This document shows positions 36,841 to 49,865 of a stretch of 64,000 nt of DNA, piece after piece. The stretch is from the NCBI GenBank assembly GCA_026745465.1, contig JACYXH010000400.1, forward strand, positions 823,501-887,500, read 5' to 3'. The translations under genes and the position numbers were made by a program. Source of the stretch: Lota lota. Lineage: Eukaryota > Chordata > Actinopteri > Gadiformes > Lotidae. The notes under the pieces were generated by a model, which did not search any database, was not told where the DNA came from, and saw only the letters and a list, made by a program, of their open reading frames with translations. Position 1 is the first letter of the stretch. The number at the start of each line of letters is the position of its first letter.

Positions 36841-39155
36841 ACGAAGAACACATGAGGAGGGATTAACAGAGTTGAAAACGGAAGGAACCACAACCTTGTT
36901 GTGAAGTAGAAGTCATTACAACATCTCCAGAACATTGCACTGGTTACATTGACGCCTTCCAGACTTAGCAGCTGTTTATGCTTTCATGCCTTAAGTGTGC
37001 CAAACAGTCACTTCTGGTCCGGACTTAACCCAGCCCCTCAGGGGGGAACTTATCTACCCAACATACTGGTTAGGATAACCTCTTCTCAGTGATGGTAAAA
37101 TACCCTTTAGAACCACTGGTGCCACAACGTGGCATGGAGGGCTGATAGGGGGAGGGTGAGGGGGAGAAATATCTAGTGGTTCATGCCTCTCGCGCATCTC
37201 AACACAGATCCCGCTGTTGATGAGTATCATTGCTTCCTGTCAGCATAGAGAAATGTACGGGCCACACTCCCATGGCTGACACCACACGGCCATCCCTCAC
37301 AAGCACGTTTAGTGGAGAAACCCGACCTGCAGGCAACCCCCACCCCCTGTATACTCACCAGCTTTAAAGAGCCCATAGCTCAACAGTGCACTCAAAAACA
37401 CGCTAACTTGTACACGCACACTTCACTGGCCCAAGTCTCTTTGTCACAACGGGTTTTAAAATAGTGGACTCATTCATAAAACTGGCCTCTCCCTTCTCAC
37501 AATAGCATATGCTGAATTTAGAAGCCTGTACAGTCAGATAGGACTTCAATAGAGGTCTTCAGAACATTCAACTTTTAAAATATTTATATTGTCGATGATT
37601 GTTATCACAATGACGTAGAAGACAATGAGTGTATAAAAGCAAAGCGTTTTTCTTCAAATACAAAATACAATCCATCATATTTCAATGTTTTACAATGAAT
37701 ACAATCAGAATTAAAATAAGCCTCTGCAGGCAATTACGTTGAGCCATAAATACATGTATTAATTTGCTAAATGAAAAAGGCCTGGGCTATATGTAGGGGA
37801 TATTTTAAGCCCCACAGGACTACTGGAGGGGGCCTACCAGAGCAGACACAGCGACCAGAAATCGGGAAAGCTCCCCTTTTCGCCCCACTATCTGCTGCTG
37901 GCCCGGTCACACCCACATCACCTGCTGTCACACACTGCATAGGAGGACACCATGCATCCAGGCCCTTTCCCATCTAGCCAACCAGGGCCAGGCCATGACT
38001 AGACAAAATGAGACATCGTTGGTAAAAGAAGAACCGGACAGAAGCACAGGATTATATTAACAGGCTATGAGTGTAATAACAATGTTGCAGTAATATCCCA
38101 TTCACAATACAAAAATGACAGTCAGAGAACTTTCAAACTGGGTCAAAAACTGGATTTTGCCGTTTGAGTTGCAGGTGGAGACAATAACAGTCTATTTCCA
38201 TCTCAAGAATAACATTTCAAGACGATGTTCTGTCATTTTACGAGGACACAATGTTACAGAACGGGTGCGGTGGTGAACGCCCCCCCCCCGCCATCTTTAA
38301 AGCCACATACACTACCAGTGACCTTTAACACAGCTCTATTGTAGTCTTCAGCTTTGTTCTTCCTGTCTGAAAATGTGTCAGCAAAAAACAACAACAATAG
38401 ACTGACCAGTCTCTGTCCACACCGAGGAGAAACATTTGTGTATCAACAGTTGGATCTAAATGAAATAGTTAATATATTCCTTCAAAGTCAGTCAACCACA
38501 CTTTTTCAGAATTCAATTAGTTCGAGTATAGTATTGACCGCACAACGTATACATAATGAGATAACGTTCTAACAACCAGTCAATGTTTTGCAGCGACTGC
38601 CTTATCAACACAGAGTCTAGACTACATATGAAACATGTGCTACCTATTGTGTGGCATGTCCTTTTCAGCACCTATGACTACAGATGCACAGAATGTCCCA
38701 AAGCCAATGCAAAGCAGTGCGGCTGGTGGCCGCATGTTTTAGCTTGCTATCACTGTGGTGACGGTTTTCAAACAAAGCTAGCAGCCAATGCGGTTATTTA
38801 AATACCTTTCTCGCTGTGCAACAGTGAGACAATTCTCCTGCGAGGCTCCTTTAGAATGTATATTGAACAAACACTTTTCATTCGGACCTCAGCGTTTTGA
38901 GCGAAACACGCAGACAGAGGCAAGGAAACACTGGAGAGAACTCAGACAGACTGCAAAAGGAGAACACAGAAATCAAGATAGAATGTAGGGAGAATTATAA
39001 ATACAACCCACGAACGAAATGAAGAAGAAAAAACATGAATATAAATAATACAGCCATAGAGGGGGATAAAAGAGTAAGGGCAACATCAAATGAGGGGAAA
39101 TAAGTTGAAGGTACTTGGAATTTGTTCTGCTTCTACTCATAGCTAGAAAAGTTGT

Positions 39156-39156
<1 letters not shown>

Positions 39157-39220
<64 letters not shown>

Positions 39221-39222
39221 CG
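39157..39222. repeat. (GT)n then (GA)n compound microsatellite
   Basis: A GT tract passing directly into a GA tract. A long CA-rich cluster follows at 39421-39540. Confidence 0.95.
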
Positions 39223-40149
39223 ATGGTAAGAGAGAGAGGGAACGAGAGGTAACAGATCAAATCAGGAGACTCCTGTTTGCTGCTTCTGTTGTTGGTGTGC
39301 CTTAAAAAGGAGAGCCGGTCCTCTGTGCTGCACGGGGCCTTCAGAGAAGAAACGCTGAGGAACGCAGGGAACATAAACACCTGCCACTGTAGCTCCTACT
39401 GGCTCCCATTAACCCTCAGATGCACACACACACACGCACAAGCACACACACACACACGTACACACACATGCACGCAGGGACACACACACACTCACACGGA
39501 CATACACGCACACGCACGCACACACACACACTCACACACAGTATAGATACCTGAAACACTCAACCAGACACACATGCACAGAGATACACACCCATATGGA
39601 TAGTAAACAACGTTATGCTATGCTAATGACCAAAGATACAAAGTGCACAAGCCGACCTATTGCATCAGACAGACCTATTGTGTCACCACACAACACCTTC
39701 AAATGACACATGAAAAGGTGATTCTTGGAATTATTTCAATGTATTGTTGAGTAAAAAAATAAAACAGGATGGGGGAAATAAACAAGATTTAAACTCAGAG
39801 AGGAGAAATGGACTGAGAGTATGGCGGGGGAGGGAATTACGTAAGAAAGTGGGGAGGAGAAAAGATGAATGTTTAAACTGAGAATAATGGGATGGATGCT
39901 CAGATGGTGTTCTATGTGGGGCAGCAGAGGGATGAAAGCAGAGAGGGAGCAAGGGGGACTTGAGACAGCCCAGAATCAGATCCGACCTCCAGTAATGACT
40001 CTGCAATTTAATGACGTTCGGTGCCTGGCAGATGAGGTAACGTAAGGCCGGATCAAGTGTGGTGAAGAGTGAATTTGAAGAAGAGGAGGGCCCTGCCGTG
40101 TTAATGGGTTTCACTTATATTCCAGCAGCACCTGCTATCGTCTCCTAGG

Positions 40150-40180
40150 GGGGTGGTGGGGGGGGGGGGGGGGGGGGGCA
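40150..40180. repeat. Poly-G homopolymer
   Basis: About 25 G residues with few interruptions, about 650 bases downstream of the 1f donor. Confidence 0.9.
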
Positions 40181-40375
40181 GGGAGAGGTGGTGCTGGGTG
40201 TAGGGATTCAAAACCATCACAATGAAGTGGAGCATAGTCGGGATGACACCTCTAAGCCCCCCACCTCTCGGTTTCACAGAGGTCAGAGTTCAGGTCTGGG
40301 CAGACTGAGCTACCTATGGTCGCACATGAACTATATGGACTCCCACAATCTCAGCACACGATTGGTAGAGATATT

Positions 40376-40477
<102 letters not shown>

Positions 40478-40835
40478 GAGAGAGACAGAGAGTGAACACG
40501 TGTGTCAATCAATAAAGCACTCAGCACTGGAGTGATGCATAAGCCCGGCAGACAGTCGGGACAGTTAAATGAAGAAATGCACACAAACGTGCACATGCAG
40601 CACAAGTCGTGAATCAAACGCACAGAGACGAGACTCAGGCATGCAAGCGCAGACACATGTACCACATAGTACCTGTGCAGAGTCAATGCCACCCAAGATT
40701 GCCGGACATATAGGCCTCCTCGTGTATTTCCTAGACATCCCCACATCCATTTACATAATCTACTCCCAAGTGTCATGGCCGCCTGCCCTTTCCCGGCAAA
40801 CTGCCGGGACCGGTGTGAAGCTGAAGCTCTCTCAC

Positions 40836-40926
40836 CTTTATACTTCTCCCTGACGTTTTCGTACGCCTGGATGAAGTCCTGCTCCTCTGCGTTGGGGGGC
40901 AGAAACGTGGGTTCATACATAGCCAT
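40836..40926 (-). CDS. plec: Plectin isoform 1f first coding exon
   Basis: This exon gives the plectin-1f N-terminus, which in mammals directs plectin to focal adhesions and costameres. The ATG at 40926 opens 30 codons. The end, EEQDFIQAYENVREKYK, is almost the same as mammalian 1f (DEQDFIQAYEEVREKYK). The start MAMYEPTFLPPN is longer and differs from mammals. The exon ends AAA G before GTGAGA, a strong donor in phase 1, so the G completes the Asp codon of the shared DERDRV start of the actin-binding exon. The 400 bases upstream are GC-rich with GT and CA tracts and a GC-box-like AGGCGGGGCC (41371-41381, minus), fitting a separate promoter. The identity is close to certain; the exact 5' end is not known. 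Confidence 0.93.
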
Positions 40927-41031
40927 GCTGGCAGTGAGCTCCTCTTCTGCTGTATTTTCCTCCTGTCCCTCTCCTTCTTCTCTTCACTTCTCTTCTCCTC
41001 CTTGTGTCTCTTCTCCTTGCCTTCTCCCTGC

Positions 41032-41072
<41 letters not shown>

Positions 41073-41400
41073 CTGCCAGCCAGAGCGGCAGTGTGTTTGA
41101 GTTTCAGTGGGAGAGATAGCCGCTGCGTCCACTCTGTTCTCACAGTCAGCTGTGTGTGAGCTTTCCTCGGCTCCTAACTTCATACCACAGAGCAGCAGTG
41201 CTCCCCCCTCCGTAGCACCATCACCACCCCCAACATCCCAAAACACACTCACACACACGCGCACACTCACACACGACACGCCCCCCAGTGCAGATATGCG
41301 CACGAGTCCTCCCCTTCCACACACACACACACTCCTCTTGCCTGGCTCAGAACCACTAATATAAATGTCAGGCCCCGCCTCTTAAAGACACGCACACTCT
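40927..41400 (-). promoter_or_regulatory. plec: Likely 5' UTR/promoter of the plectin-1f exon
   Basis: GC-rich relative to the surroundings, with a pyrimidine/purine-rich section, a GT microsatellite (41033-41069) and a GC-box-like motif near 41375. It contains several ATG triplets (for example in CACTCTGTTC-flanking sequence near 41230), so transcription probably starts close to the coding exon. Not proven. Confidence 0.35.
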
Positions 41401-41455
41401 CACACACATACACACACACACACACACATCCATACACACACACACACGCAAATAT
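41397..41455. repeat. CA-rich microsatellite
   Basis: An interrupted CA tract upstream of the 1f promoter region. Confidence 0.9.
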
Positions 41456-41728
41456 ACACTTATATGACTAGAAGCAGAGTGTACTGGGTAGAATATACAC
41501 TATATTGTGTTTACCCCGATTTTACTATCAAAGTAATAGAATTGCAATGACTCACTTACTGATCACTACTCAAAATTATTGGCTTCTCGGAATCACAAAT
41601 TGATTATAGTGATGGGAATCGGCAGGGATCCCCCGATACAACATTTCTGAGTGTCAATACGATATGTATGGTGATTTTGTTCCGTTAATGCAATTTTTCT
41701 TTGCTTTCATCTTTTTCTGGTCTAACGT

Positions 41729-42396
41729 ATGGGTTTATCGTATGATTTATTGTATGGTTTAACATATGGGTTTATCGTATGGTTTATCGTATGGTTTATC
41801 GTATGGTTTATCGTGTGGTTTATCGTATGGTTTATCGTATGGTTTATCGTATGGTTTATCGTATGGTTTATCGTGTGGTTTATCGTATGGTTTATCGTAT
41901 GGTTTATCGTGTGGTTTATCGTGTGGTTTATCGTGTGGTTTATCATATGGTTTATCGTATGGTTTATCGTATGGTTTATCGTGTGGTTTATCGTGTGGTT
42001 TATCGTATGGTTTATCGTATGGTTTATCGTATGGTTTATCGTGTGGTTTATCGTATGGTTTATCGTATGATTTATTGTATGGTTTAACATATGGGTTTAT
42101 CGTATGGTTTATCGTATGGTTTATCGTGTGGTTTATCGTGTGGTTTATCGTATGGTTTATCGTATGGTTTATCGTATGGTTTATCGTGTGGTTTATCGTA
42201 TGGTTTATCGTATGGTTTATCGTATGGTTTATCGTGTGGTTTATCGTGTGGTTTATCGTATGGTTTATCGTATGGTTTATCGTATGGTTTATCGTGTGGT
42301 TTATCGTGTGGTTTATCGTATGGTTTATCGTATGGTTTATCGTATGGTTTATCGTGTGGTTTATCGTATGGTTTATCGTATGGTTTAACATATGAG
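41729..42396. repeat. 12-bp minisatellite with higher-order structure
   Basis: About 55 tandem copies of TTTATCGTATGG, differing mainly by A or G in GT(A/G)TGG. Two blocks (about 41739-42060 and 42064-42390) each begin with the same unusual leader (GTATGATTTATTGTATGG then AACATATGGG). In the second block the A/G variants follow a five-unit, 60-bp period (G A A A G). The unit has no stop in five of six frames, so the long frames here (FIVW, LSYG, MVYR, NHTI and DKPY repeats) are by-products, not genes. Confidence 0.97.
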
Positions 42397-44490
42397 TTTT
42401 ATAGTTTATGCAAATCAACTATAGGAAAATACACTATAGCAGCCTCTGTAGGATGGTACCATTAATATGTTTCCACTAAGATGACAGACATTTCTGGCCT
42501 GACAAAATAGCACTTTTTGAGCTAACCTGACAAATAATGCAGAAGCAAAGATCAAAATACCGGTACGCGCATGAATAGCTTTTTTCCACCACCCCTATTT
42601 GATTGTAAGATATCACTATGTAGGTGGATGTGAATATCACCCTGATGGTACTGCAGAGACTAGTCATAGTCACTGTGACAATATAAACAAAAAGTAAAAT
42701 AATGAACACACAAGACAAAGGTTCTGTGCAAACATTGCCTTTGACATCCTCTGAGAACATCAGCTGCTGAGCAAATTCACTGAATATTCAGCAGATACCG
42801 CTGACCGGGCCAACATGATGAACGTCCCAAGAATAAATGTGAGGAATAAGCAGTCAAGAGAACAGCAGCACAGTGTTGTATGTCAGGATTAAAATAATGA
42901 AATAGCTCATGATGTAGCGGATTTAAAAGGAGCATCGTGTGTCATTCTCTTGTGCTGTGCCTACAGATGCTTGTGTTGCCAACGGTGTCACGTTGTCTTA
43001 CTCCTGTGAACACAAGTGACACATCAGAATAAACAGAGGACGCAATTTGGGCCGGATGTCTATTTATCCATTATGACCATCCTTTTACAGCACATGAGAA
43101 ACTTGTTCACAGGATACGGCCATGCAATGTACGTATATGCCCTGGTGAAAAAAGATGAATGCCATACTCCTTATCAATGATAAGCGAGCAAGGGAGCTGA
43201 GGCAGGCACGGTTTCTGTTCAGCAAGCCATGCTTGTGCTCATACAAAATATGTAATTGTCAGATCCTGTTGTCAGGGCTGTCTGGGAGTCGGCAGTCAGC
43301 TGACCAAACACTGGACAACATAACATGCAACCAGAGCTAGCCAATGAGACGGTTCTCTGTCCCTGTAGAGAAACGTTGACAGAGAGATAGCTCTATCTTT
43401 CCTTTCATACACTTTGAGACCAACTGAAACCCCCGTGTGTAAAAACCTGTCTCTAAACAGAGGAAGGTGAGTCCATTACAGAGATTGTGTTTTGCTCCCA
43501 TCAAACACATTGCCAAACAAAAAGAAAAGTGTCTCTTCTCGATTTTTCTCATTCCCTCCATCTTTTTTCTCAACCTCTTCTTCGTAAATACTGAGTCTAA
43601 CCCTACAATACATATGGCGTTTTTCAATTAGCACTTTTGGCCATGCCAAGCCGTACCATACTGCGATAATTTGCGTTTCCACTACCAGTTTAAATAGTGG
43701 TGATGTGGTCTTATCAAGCTGAGGAGATTGTGCACAATTATTCATCCACTCATTTGGATATGATACTATTTTCATGTGAACACAGATGACAAATGCTAGC
43801 AGCTCCATTATTCACTTGCAAGTTCCAAAAAGTGTGATATAAGTTATCATGACACATAACATATGTGCAAGGCTTCCACATGTATGTTATTAACTCTATT
43901 ATTGTGAGAAATATGTGAGAAAAAACTGTAACCTTGTAATTATTCACGTGAGGTAGGGTATAGAAGAACACCTACAAAATGTATGTTTAATTGACATAAA
44001 ATATTCCTAGTCACACTTATAATTAAATAACAAAATGCTAAATGTGTACCTTGATTAATAAAGTGCTAGACACTACAACTTCTCGTTTAACCTACATTTC
44101 CCCAAACCAAACGTCGCAAATTATTCTGGGATTCGAGTAAATACAGGCACAAAATACAACCAAGGACAGAAATTGGATCGAGCCAACTGTGATGTAAAGC
44201 AATCTAAACATTGAGGGTCTCTATCTGGACAGTGTGTTTCATTGTATGAAACCCCATAACAACTGGCAATGGCAAATTACAGCAATACTCCCACCCTTCC
44301 CAATTTTCCATGATGGTTGTTCTTCGAGGCTGGTGCAATACTGGGACTACGTCATGTAGGAGCATGGAAATCCCTCCAGTCAGTCAAGTCTTTTTGGTCA
44401 ATGCCAACCTGACATCAGCCAGGACACTTCCCGTTATAAGAGGAAACGTGATAAGTCCTAAACACCGGGCTGCTGCTCACTCGCTCCCTC

Positions 44491-44494
44491 TGTA

Positions 44495-44561
<67 letters not shown>
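44491..44561. repeat. (GT)n microsatellite
   Basis: About 70 bases of GT with TA interruptions at its left end. Confidence 0.95.
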
Positions 44562-44565
<4 letters not shown>

Positions 44566-45267
44566 CTCAGCTCCAGTCAGTGGAACATCAAGGGGCATGC
44601 CAATCCGGGGGTTTCCTAACACCTTAGATAGAGGTCAATCTACAACCACCCCGAGTACAGAACTCAGATCTAAGTGGTTTTAAAACAACACATGGTTCCA
44701 AAGCAAAGCACCATTGTGCTCCCTTAAACTGTAAATGCAGGAATGTTGGAAGAGGCTTATTAGTCAATGTAAAATAACTGGAGTAATTCGTCTTCTGCAC
44801 CTTATTCCCCCTGGAGATGTTAAACACCAACTATTTGACACCCCCGAATGCGCTAAACATCCTATACCACAAAGCAGATATCACAAACACATTATCAAAG
44901 ACTCATATAGCCTCTGTTAAAAACCACATCGCAAACAACAATTTGTTTGAGCTTGACGGTACAGAAATCTAGAGGGGGTTTACAAGTGTCCACAGTTCAT
45001 TCTTGAAGAATGTGATGCACTTCCAAAATTAGACTGTTGCCGACCAAGCACTTATAGTGTCTGCAATCCTTGATGAAGAACTATTTAAATAAACCTGAAA
45101 ACACTTTACGAAGTGTATTTGAATCAAAAACTGTTGAAAGTAGGACATGGAGTAAAGATATGGGTGTGTTGGTGTAGCTAGGTTATCAATACAGATAGAC
45201 CTAGGATTTTGGAATGCCTTTCTATGCGTGTGCGTGCGTGGCAAGCATACCGGTTTTCTGAAAGTAT

Positions 45268-45448
45268 GCATGTGGGAGTGTGTGTGGATGGTGGCTGGTT
45301 GAAGCAGCCTCACCTGGCCCGAGTCAGACTGATTGGACTCTGGGGCTGGGTGGGGCTGCACACCTGTTTGCTCAATGTGCACAGGTTAAACCAGCCACCA
45401 CCACACACACTCAGGAAGAGCTCTCCGGCATGGCAGCATGGAGCACCA
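45268..45448. repeat. Inverted repeat C, left arm
   Basis: A 181-base arm whose reverse complement is at 45597-45777. The two differ by about one substitution. It contains a donor-like CCAG before GTGAGG, on the minus strand here and on the plus strand in the other arm. Confidence 0.93.
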
Positions 45449-45596
45449 ATGTAGCATTGTCCAATACTACACGCCACCTAGGTGGCTCCCATACTCCACC
45501 TAGGTGACTTTCCTCGGGCTCCTCCAAACGAATGGACCCAGGGTGGTGATGTTGAACCGGTTTATTGTAAAGGTTGCATGGAATGAGGCATGCAGA
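45449..45596. other. Spacer of inverted repeat C with nested palindromes
   Basis: A 148-base loop holding the 14-base perfect palindrome GCCACCTAGGTGGC (45473-45486) and a second copy of its core, CACCTAGGTG (45497-45506). No coding content. Confidence 0.85.
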
Positions 45597-45777
45597 TGGT
45601 GCTCCATGCTGCCATGCCGGAGAGCTCTTCCTGAGTGTGTGTGGTGGTGGCTGGTTTAACCTGTGCACATTGAGCAAACAGGTGTGCAGCCCCACCCAGC
45701 CCCAGACTCCAATCAGTCTGACTCGGGCCAGGTGAGGCTGCTTCAACCAGCCACCATCCACACACACTCCCACAATG
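45597..45777. repeat. Inverted repeat C, right arm
   Basis: Near-perfect reverse complement of 45268-45448. Transcribed RNA from either strand could fold into a stem of about 180 bp. Confidence 0.93.
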
Positions 45778-46471
45778 CAATATATATGCCTTTGTACATG
45801 TATGAAGTATGCATATGCACGGCATCTGATACTGCAGAAGGCAAGAGCGCTGGGGGGAAAGACTTTATCCTCTCTGCACACATGTCGGGACAACAAACAT
45901 GGGTGTGAATTTGAATATGTTCGCCACATCTTGGATGTCAGGTGTGAGACATGAGACTCTGCAAGACTGTGAACACAGCTGACACATTTTCCTACATCCC
46001 ATGATGCTGCAATATAAATATCTGCTCCTGATGAAGAGGAAACAACTCTTAAAAGTCTTCCTTTCTTCTTTCAACCATTGTGTGATTGAGCAACACAACA
46101 GAGTCTATGTTTTCAAAGCTGATATAAATGTACAATTTACCAGGTACAATTTGAAGAAAAATGACTTGACTTGAGGGTCATCGAGAATAAGCATTAGTTT
46201 CCAGACTCCCCGTCTGAAAGTAATAGGCTCCTAGTAATGTCTATGCAAATTAGATTGAGTAAGAGCAATTCAAATATGGGTCATTGTAGCGGTGGGAAAT
46301 AAAGTATGAATAGTATGTATGCCATTCTAGCAAGTAATCGTCTGGGCTGTTGATAATCTGGGCTCATAAGGTATAGGATACTGAAAATATTGTAAATGGG
46401 TACTAATGTACAGTATCTGCAAATATCTATAAATGGACAATGGAATATATGGCAGTATGGAATATTGTTCA

Positions 46472-46636
46472 CTCTGTACACTAGTGAATGGAACCTTCTA
46501 GTACCTCTGTACACTAGTGAATGGAACCTTCTAGTACCTCTGTACACTAGTGAATGGAACCTTCTAGTACCTCTGTTCACTAGTGAATGGAACCTTCTAG
46601 TACCTCTGTTCACTAGTCAATGGAACCTTCTAGTTG
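46472..46636 (+). repeat. 33-bp minisatellite, five copies
   Basis: Five exact-length 33-base units beginning CTCTGTACACTAGTGAATGG. The first three are identical apart from their edges; the last two carry TTCACT and the final unit GTCAATGG. The unit length keeps frames open (repeated SEWNLLVP), but there is no sign of a gene. Confidence 0.95.
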
Positions 46637-46739
46637 ACAAACTTCTGGCCACCTGTTGTGTCCTCAGGGTGAGGGTTTATGTGCATCTGCTGCAAAGTGA
46701 TTCAGCATTCAGAAGGCCTTATTAAAGCCTTTCCCTCAC

Positions 46740-46746
46740 CTTTCAT
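46740..46746 (-). CDS. plec: Weak candidate first exon (2 codons, MK)
   Basis: ATG AAA, then G and GTGAGG, a good donor with the plectin phase. A TATA-like GATAAAAATAG lies about 15 bases upstream, too close for a normal promoter. The mammalian 1d exon also starts MK but is longer. Two codons could easily be chance. Confidence 0.15.
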
Positions 46747-47955
46747 CAAACTCTATTTTTATCGTCCTCCACTCTGCCTATTACAGGCCAAGGCCATGAA
46801 TCTTGCATGCTGACCGAGGCTGGGCTTTTGTTCACTGCTTGGCAGTCGAGGTGCAATAGCAGGCTAAAGAGGTGCTGTGGTGTATAGTGCAATAACGGTG
46901 CAATGGCTTGGAAACGAGACCTACTGCTCACTGTGAAAATATGGGCAACCGCCGTGAGTGGAAGGACAAACACAACCAGTGCAAATAGACCTGGCTCCCT
47001 CCTCTGGTGATTATTAACCACACGTCTAACCGTCTCCAGTGGGATAAAGTAACAGTGTGATGCTCTAGGAATTCTATCCGATGCTCTGCTTTGAACTGGC
47101 TCACGCTACACAGTTCCCTGTGCTTCAGTCACTGATTTTCAAGCAAGCAATGTGGTACAGGAAGTCATTGCCCTAAGCGGTTTCTAATAGGAAAGCCAGA
47201 GAAAGGTCATTCCTCCTCATAATAGTAGGAAAGTAAAATAAAAGTGTTCCATGAGACTTGTTCATTCAATGAGCTTGCAATGTATTCTCTTTGAAAATAA
47301 GGCAGCACATTGTAAGATGAGGAGAACAAGGAATACACTATGACTGCTCTGCAGTTTGAAAACGAGTAGGAAACTACACATATTTTCCAGGAATTGGAAC
47401 AGCTTTTCTAAAAAAAAGTATTTTTTTTAGGGTCAGTCATGCTTGAAGGAGCTGCCACCTGGTGGTTGGGGAGAGATATTGCAGCACCTGAGAAGTAAGG
47501 TCATAGTTTTTTCAGCACATGATTCAGACAGTATGGTCCGAGTGACATAGGGTTTATGTTATTTAAATTGTGTATAGTTAGAACATTTCACTCAACTTTT
47601 AACTTGATGACTGTGCGTCTGTAAACATAATGTCAACTTGCTTGAACAATGTTGAAAAATGCTCCAATGCTGCATATTAAATGCTGATGAGGAGCAGGGT
47701 CTGTATCATGTGTCTACCATATACAATGCAGTACAAATAGTGTTCAAACAGTATGTGTCACTTCAGTTGTGTCAGTTTCAGATAAGCAGCTAGCCAATAG
47801 CAGTAGCATCCCAGGTTGAGTTTCAGACAATCAGCTAGCCAATAGCAGCCCTTTGGGAGGGCCGGACATTCTATGAATTATTCTGCCCTCGATCAAAGAT
47901 GACCTCTGACCTTTCTCTCTTGCCCTGTGTTGACCCACACACCAGAGGTACATAC

Positions 47956-47959
47956 TATA

Positions 47960-48010
<51 letters not shown>
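47956..48010. repeat. (AT)n microsatellite
   Basis: A pure AT tract of about 50 bases. Confidence 0.95.
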
Positions 48011-48011
<1 letters not shown>

Positions 48012-48754
48012 TATTTCCTGGATTGGCATTTCTAGGCACTGGTGTTCCGCTCAATTTACCACTGTGAAAAGCTTCATTTACTCAGGTTACTTATTTGGTT
48101 GTCGTTGCCCCCGCAGCGAGGCTGCATTAGCATCAAATTGACCAAACGTCTGCCATCAACACATTGTGCGTGTTAAACGTTATGTGATGTTTTGTTGGTT
48201 TTTTTCAGGACACTGCTTCATAAACAAATGTCAAAATGAACTAGATATTTGTATTTTGTTATTGGTCTATCAAAGGAATACGCAATAGTCGACATGAATG
48301 GCACTATCCAAATAATATTTTAGTTATTAAGAGGTGGTGCAGTTCTGTAATATTCAATCTATTTTGTGTCCTATGTGTCTCTGTGTAGATGCTGGTAATC
48401 ACATAAGAAAAATGAACAGTTGGTAATCATCTTTCAAAAGTTCTGATGAAGAAACTTCTAACTTCTACTAATTGTAAAACTTTAAAGGCTCACAGGAACA
48501 TGCTGTGGTGCATGCTGGAACAATGCAGACAAACCAGCTGTTTCTTGGCCTGACATCCAGAGTAACACTCACCAGCTAACTACTCATAGGGTACATGACT
48601 GCTGCCCCCTTATGGTAGACATGGGAGTGTCATTTTTCCTCCATGTCCATTCGATTAGCATTTTAAAAAGACTCGGCCTTCGACACACCAATGTACAAAT
48701 CCAGCATTTAAACCCTGTCTGTCTGTTAGCAACCCAGCCCAAGCTATTTACCAT

Positions 48755-48800
48755 GTTGTCATTTAGCAGAGGCTTTCATCCAACGCAACTTGTTATAACT
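48755..48800 (+). repeat. Teleost short-repeat fragment
   Basis: CATTTAGCAGAGGCTTTCATCC and the CAACGCAACTT after it match the common fish repeat also seen, in the opposite sense, at 32550-32615. Confidence 0.55.
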
Positions 48801-49865
48801 GTCTTTCAGGAGAAGGAATGATATGGACATCTGCTCAACAAAGCCTACAGGTAGAACAACCAGACCGAAGTATCGCAGAGGATAAATCTATTCCTCTATC
48901 CAGGAAGAGACGGGAGTTTAATTTGTGGACAAGAGCACCAGAGGATGTTTTGACCTATTGTAGGTGCTGGGGTCGAGTTGACTTCCTTCCAGCCAAACAG
49001 GAACACAGCCCAGCCCAGACCAGTGCATCAAAGTCCTATTGTGTTGCTCTGGGATAGACTAGCATGCATACAATACAACTCAGCCCAGTGGTTGATTAAA
49101 ATGATTCAGCACTGACTTCTCAAGCCCATATCACTGGCAAACTCATTTATGAATACAATCTCCTCGTGTCCCTGTTACCTATGTAAGATTTATCCTAAGA
49201 TCACAGGACTACTTCCAGTCATCTGTCTCTGTTGTCTGCATTCAACTGGGAACTTCCAAGAACAGGTCTCTCAGTGCTATCTCTATTGTAGATCTGTGTA
49301 CACAGAAAGAGGAGGGATGCAGTTAATCTCCCTTGCAAAATTGAAATCCGTACATTAAGGTTGTGTCACAACACCACTGGGAGTTTATTTTAATCAGTTG
49401 TATAACAGACTATGTTGTACATTTGCTATATCTATAATTGCGTGCCCTTGCCTTTCTTGCCCATGTCCCTCTTGGACTTAAAAACAACTCATTGCTACAA
49501 AGCAGCCTGTTTGCGTAATTATCCCCCCACAATGATGTGGTTTAGCTATAGCGTAAATAAATTATGGGTACTCGTTTCAATTCCCACAACTGAGCACGAA
49601 CAATATCCTCGTCCTATTATTCCATTCAACCATCCTCCTTATATTCCCCCAGTATTCGCGCTGTACTTTGCAGGAAACAGCACCTTGGTGGCAGACACCA
49701 TCGTATTAATATTCCTCCAGAGGAAAAGCCATGCCAACAACCCCTCTCCTTCGCCCACTTGCTCCCTTGGTTTCCGTGGTTACCCCGAGAAATAAGATCA
49801 GGGTGAGTCACACACCATCGCACCGCCACGGCTGACGTCCAGCGACGTGCGAGCGGCGAACTGAC

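Larger units (their letters stand above)
40927..49865. other. Intron-type sequence between the 1c and 1f exons
   Basis: Besides the 1f promoter region and the minisatellite, it holds an inverted repeat (45268-45777), a 33-bp minisatellite (46472-46636), AT and GT microsatellites and a weak first-exon candidate (46740). No other coding content is seen. Confidence 0.6.

Noticed and set aside
40773..41330. A 185-codon minus-strand frame through the 1f promoter region
   Set aside because: It overlaps the 1f exon in a different frame and is held open by GT and purine-rich tracts; the 1f frame has clear protein similarity.
41722..42465. Long repetitive frames on both strands (up to 219 codons)
   Set aside because: They are translations of the 12-bp minisatellite, which has no stop in five frames. 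There is no start context, splice site or non-repeat domain.
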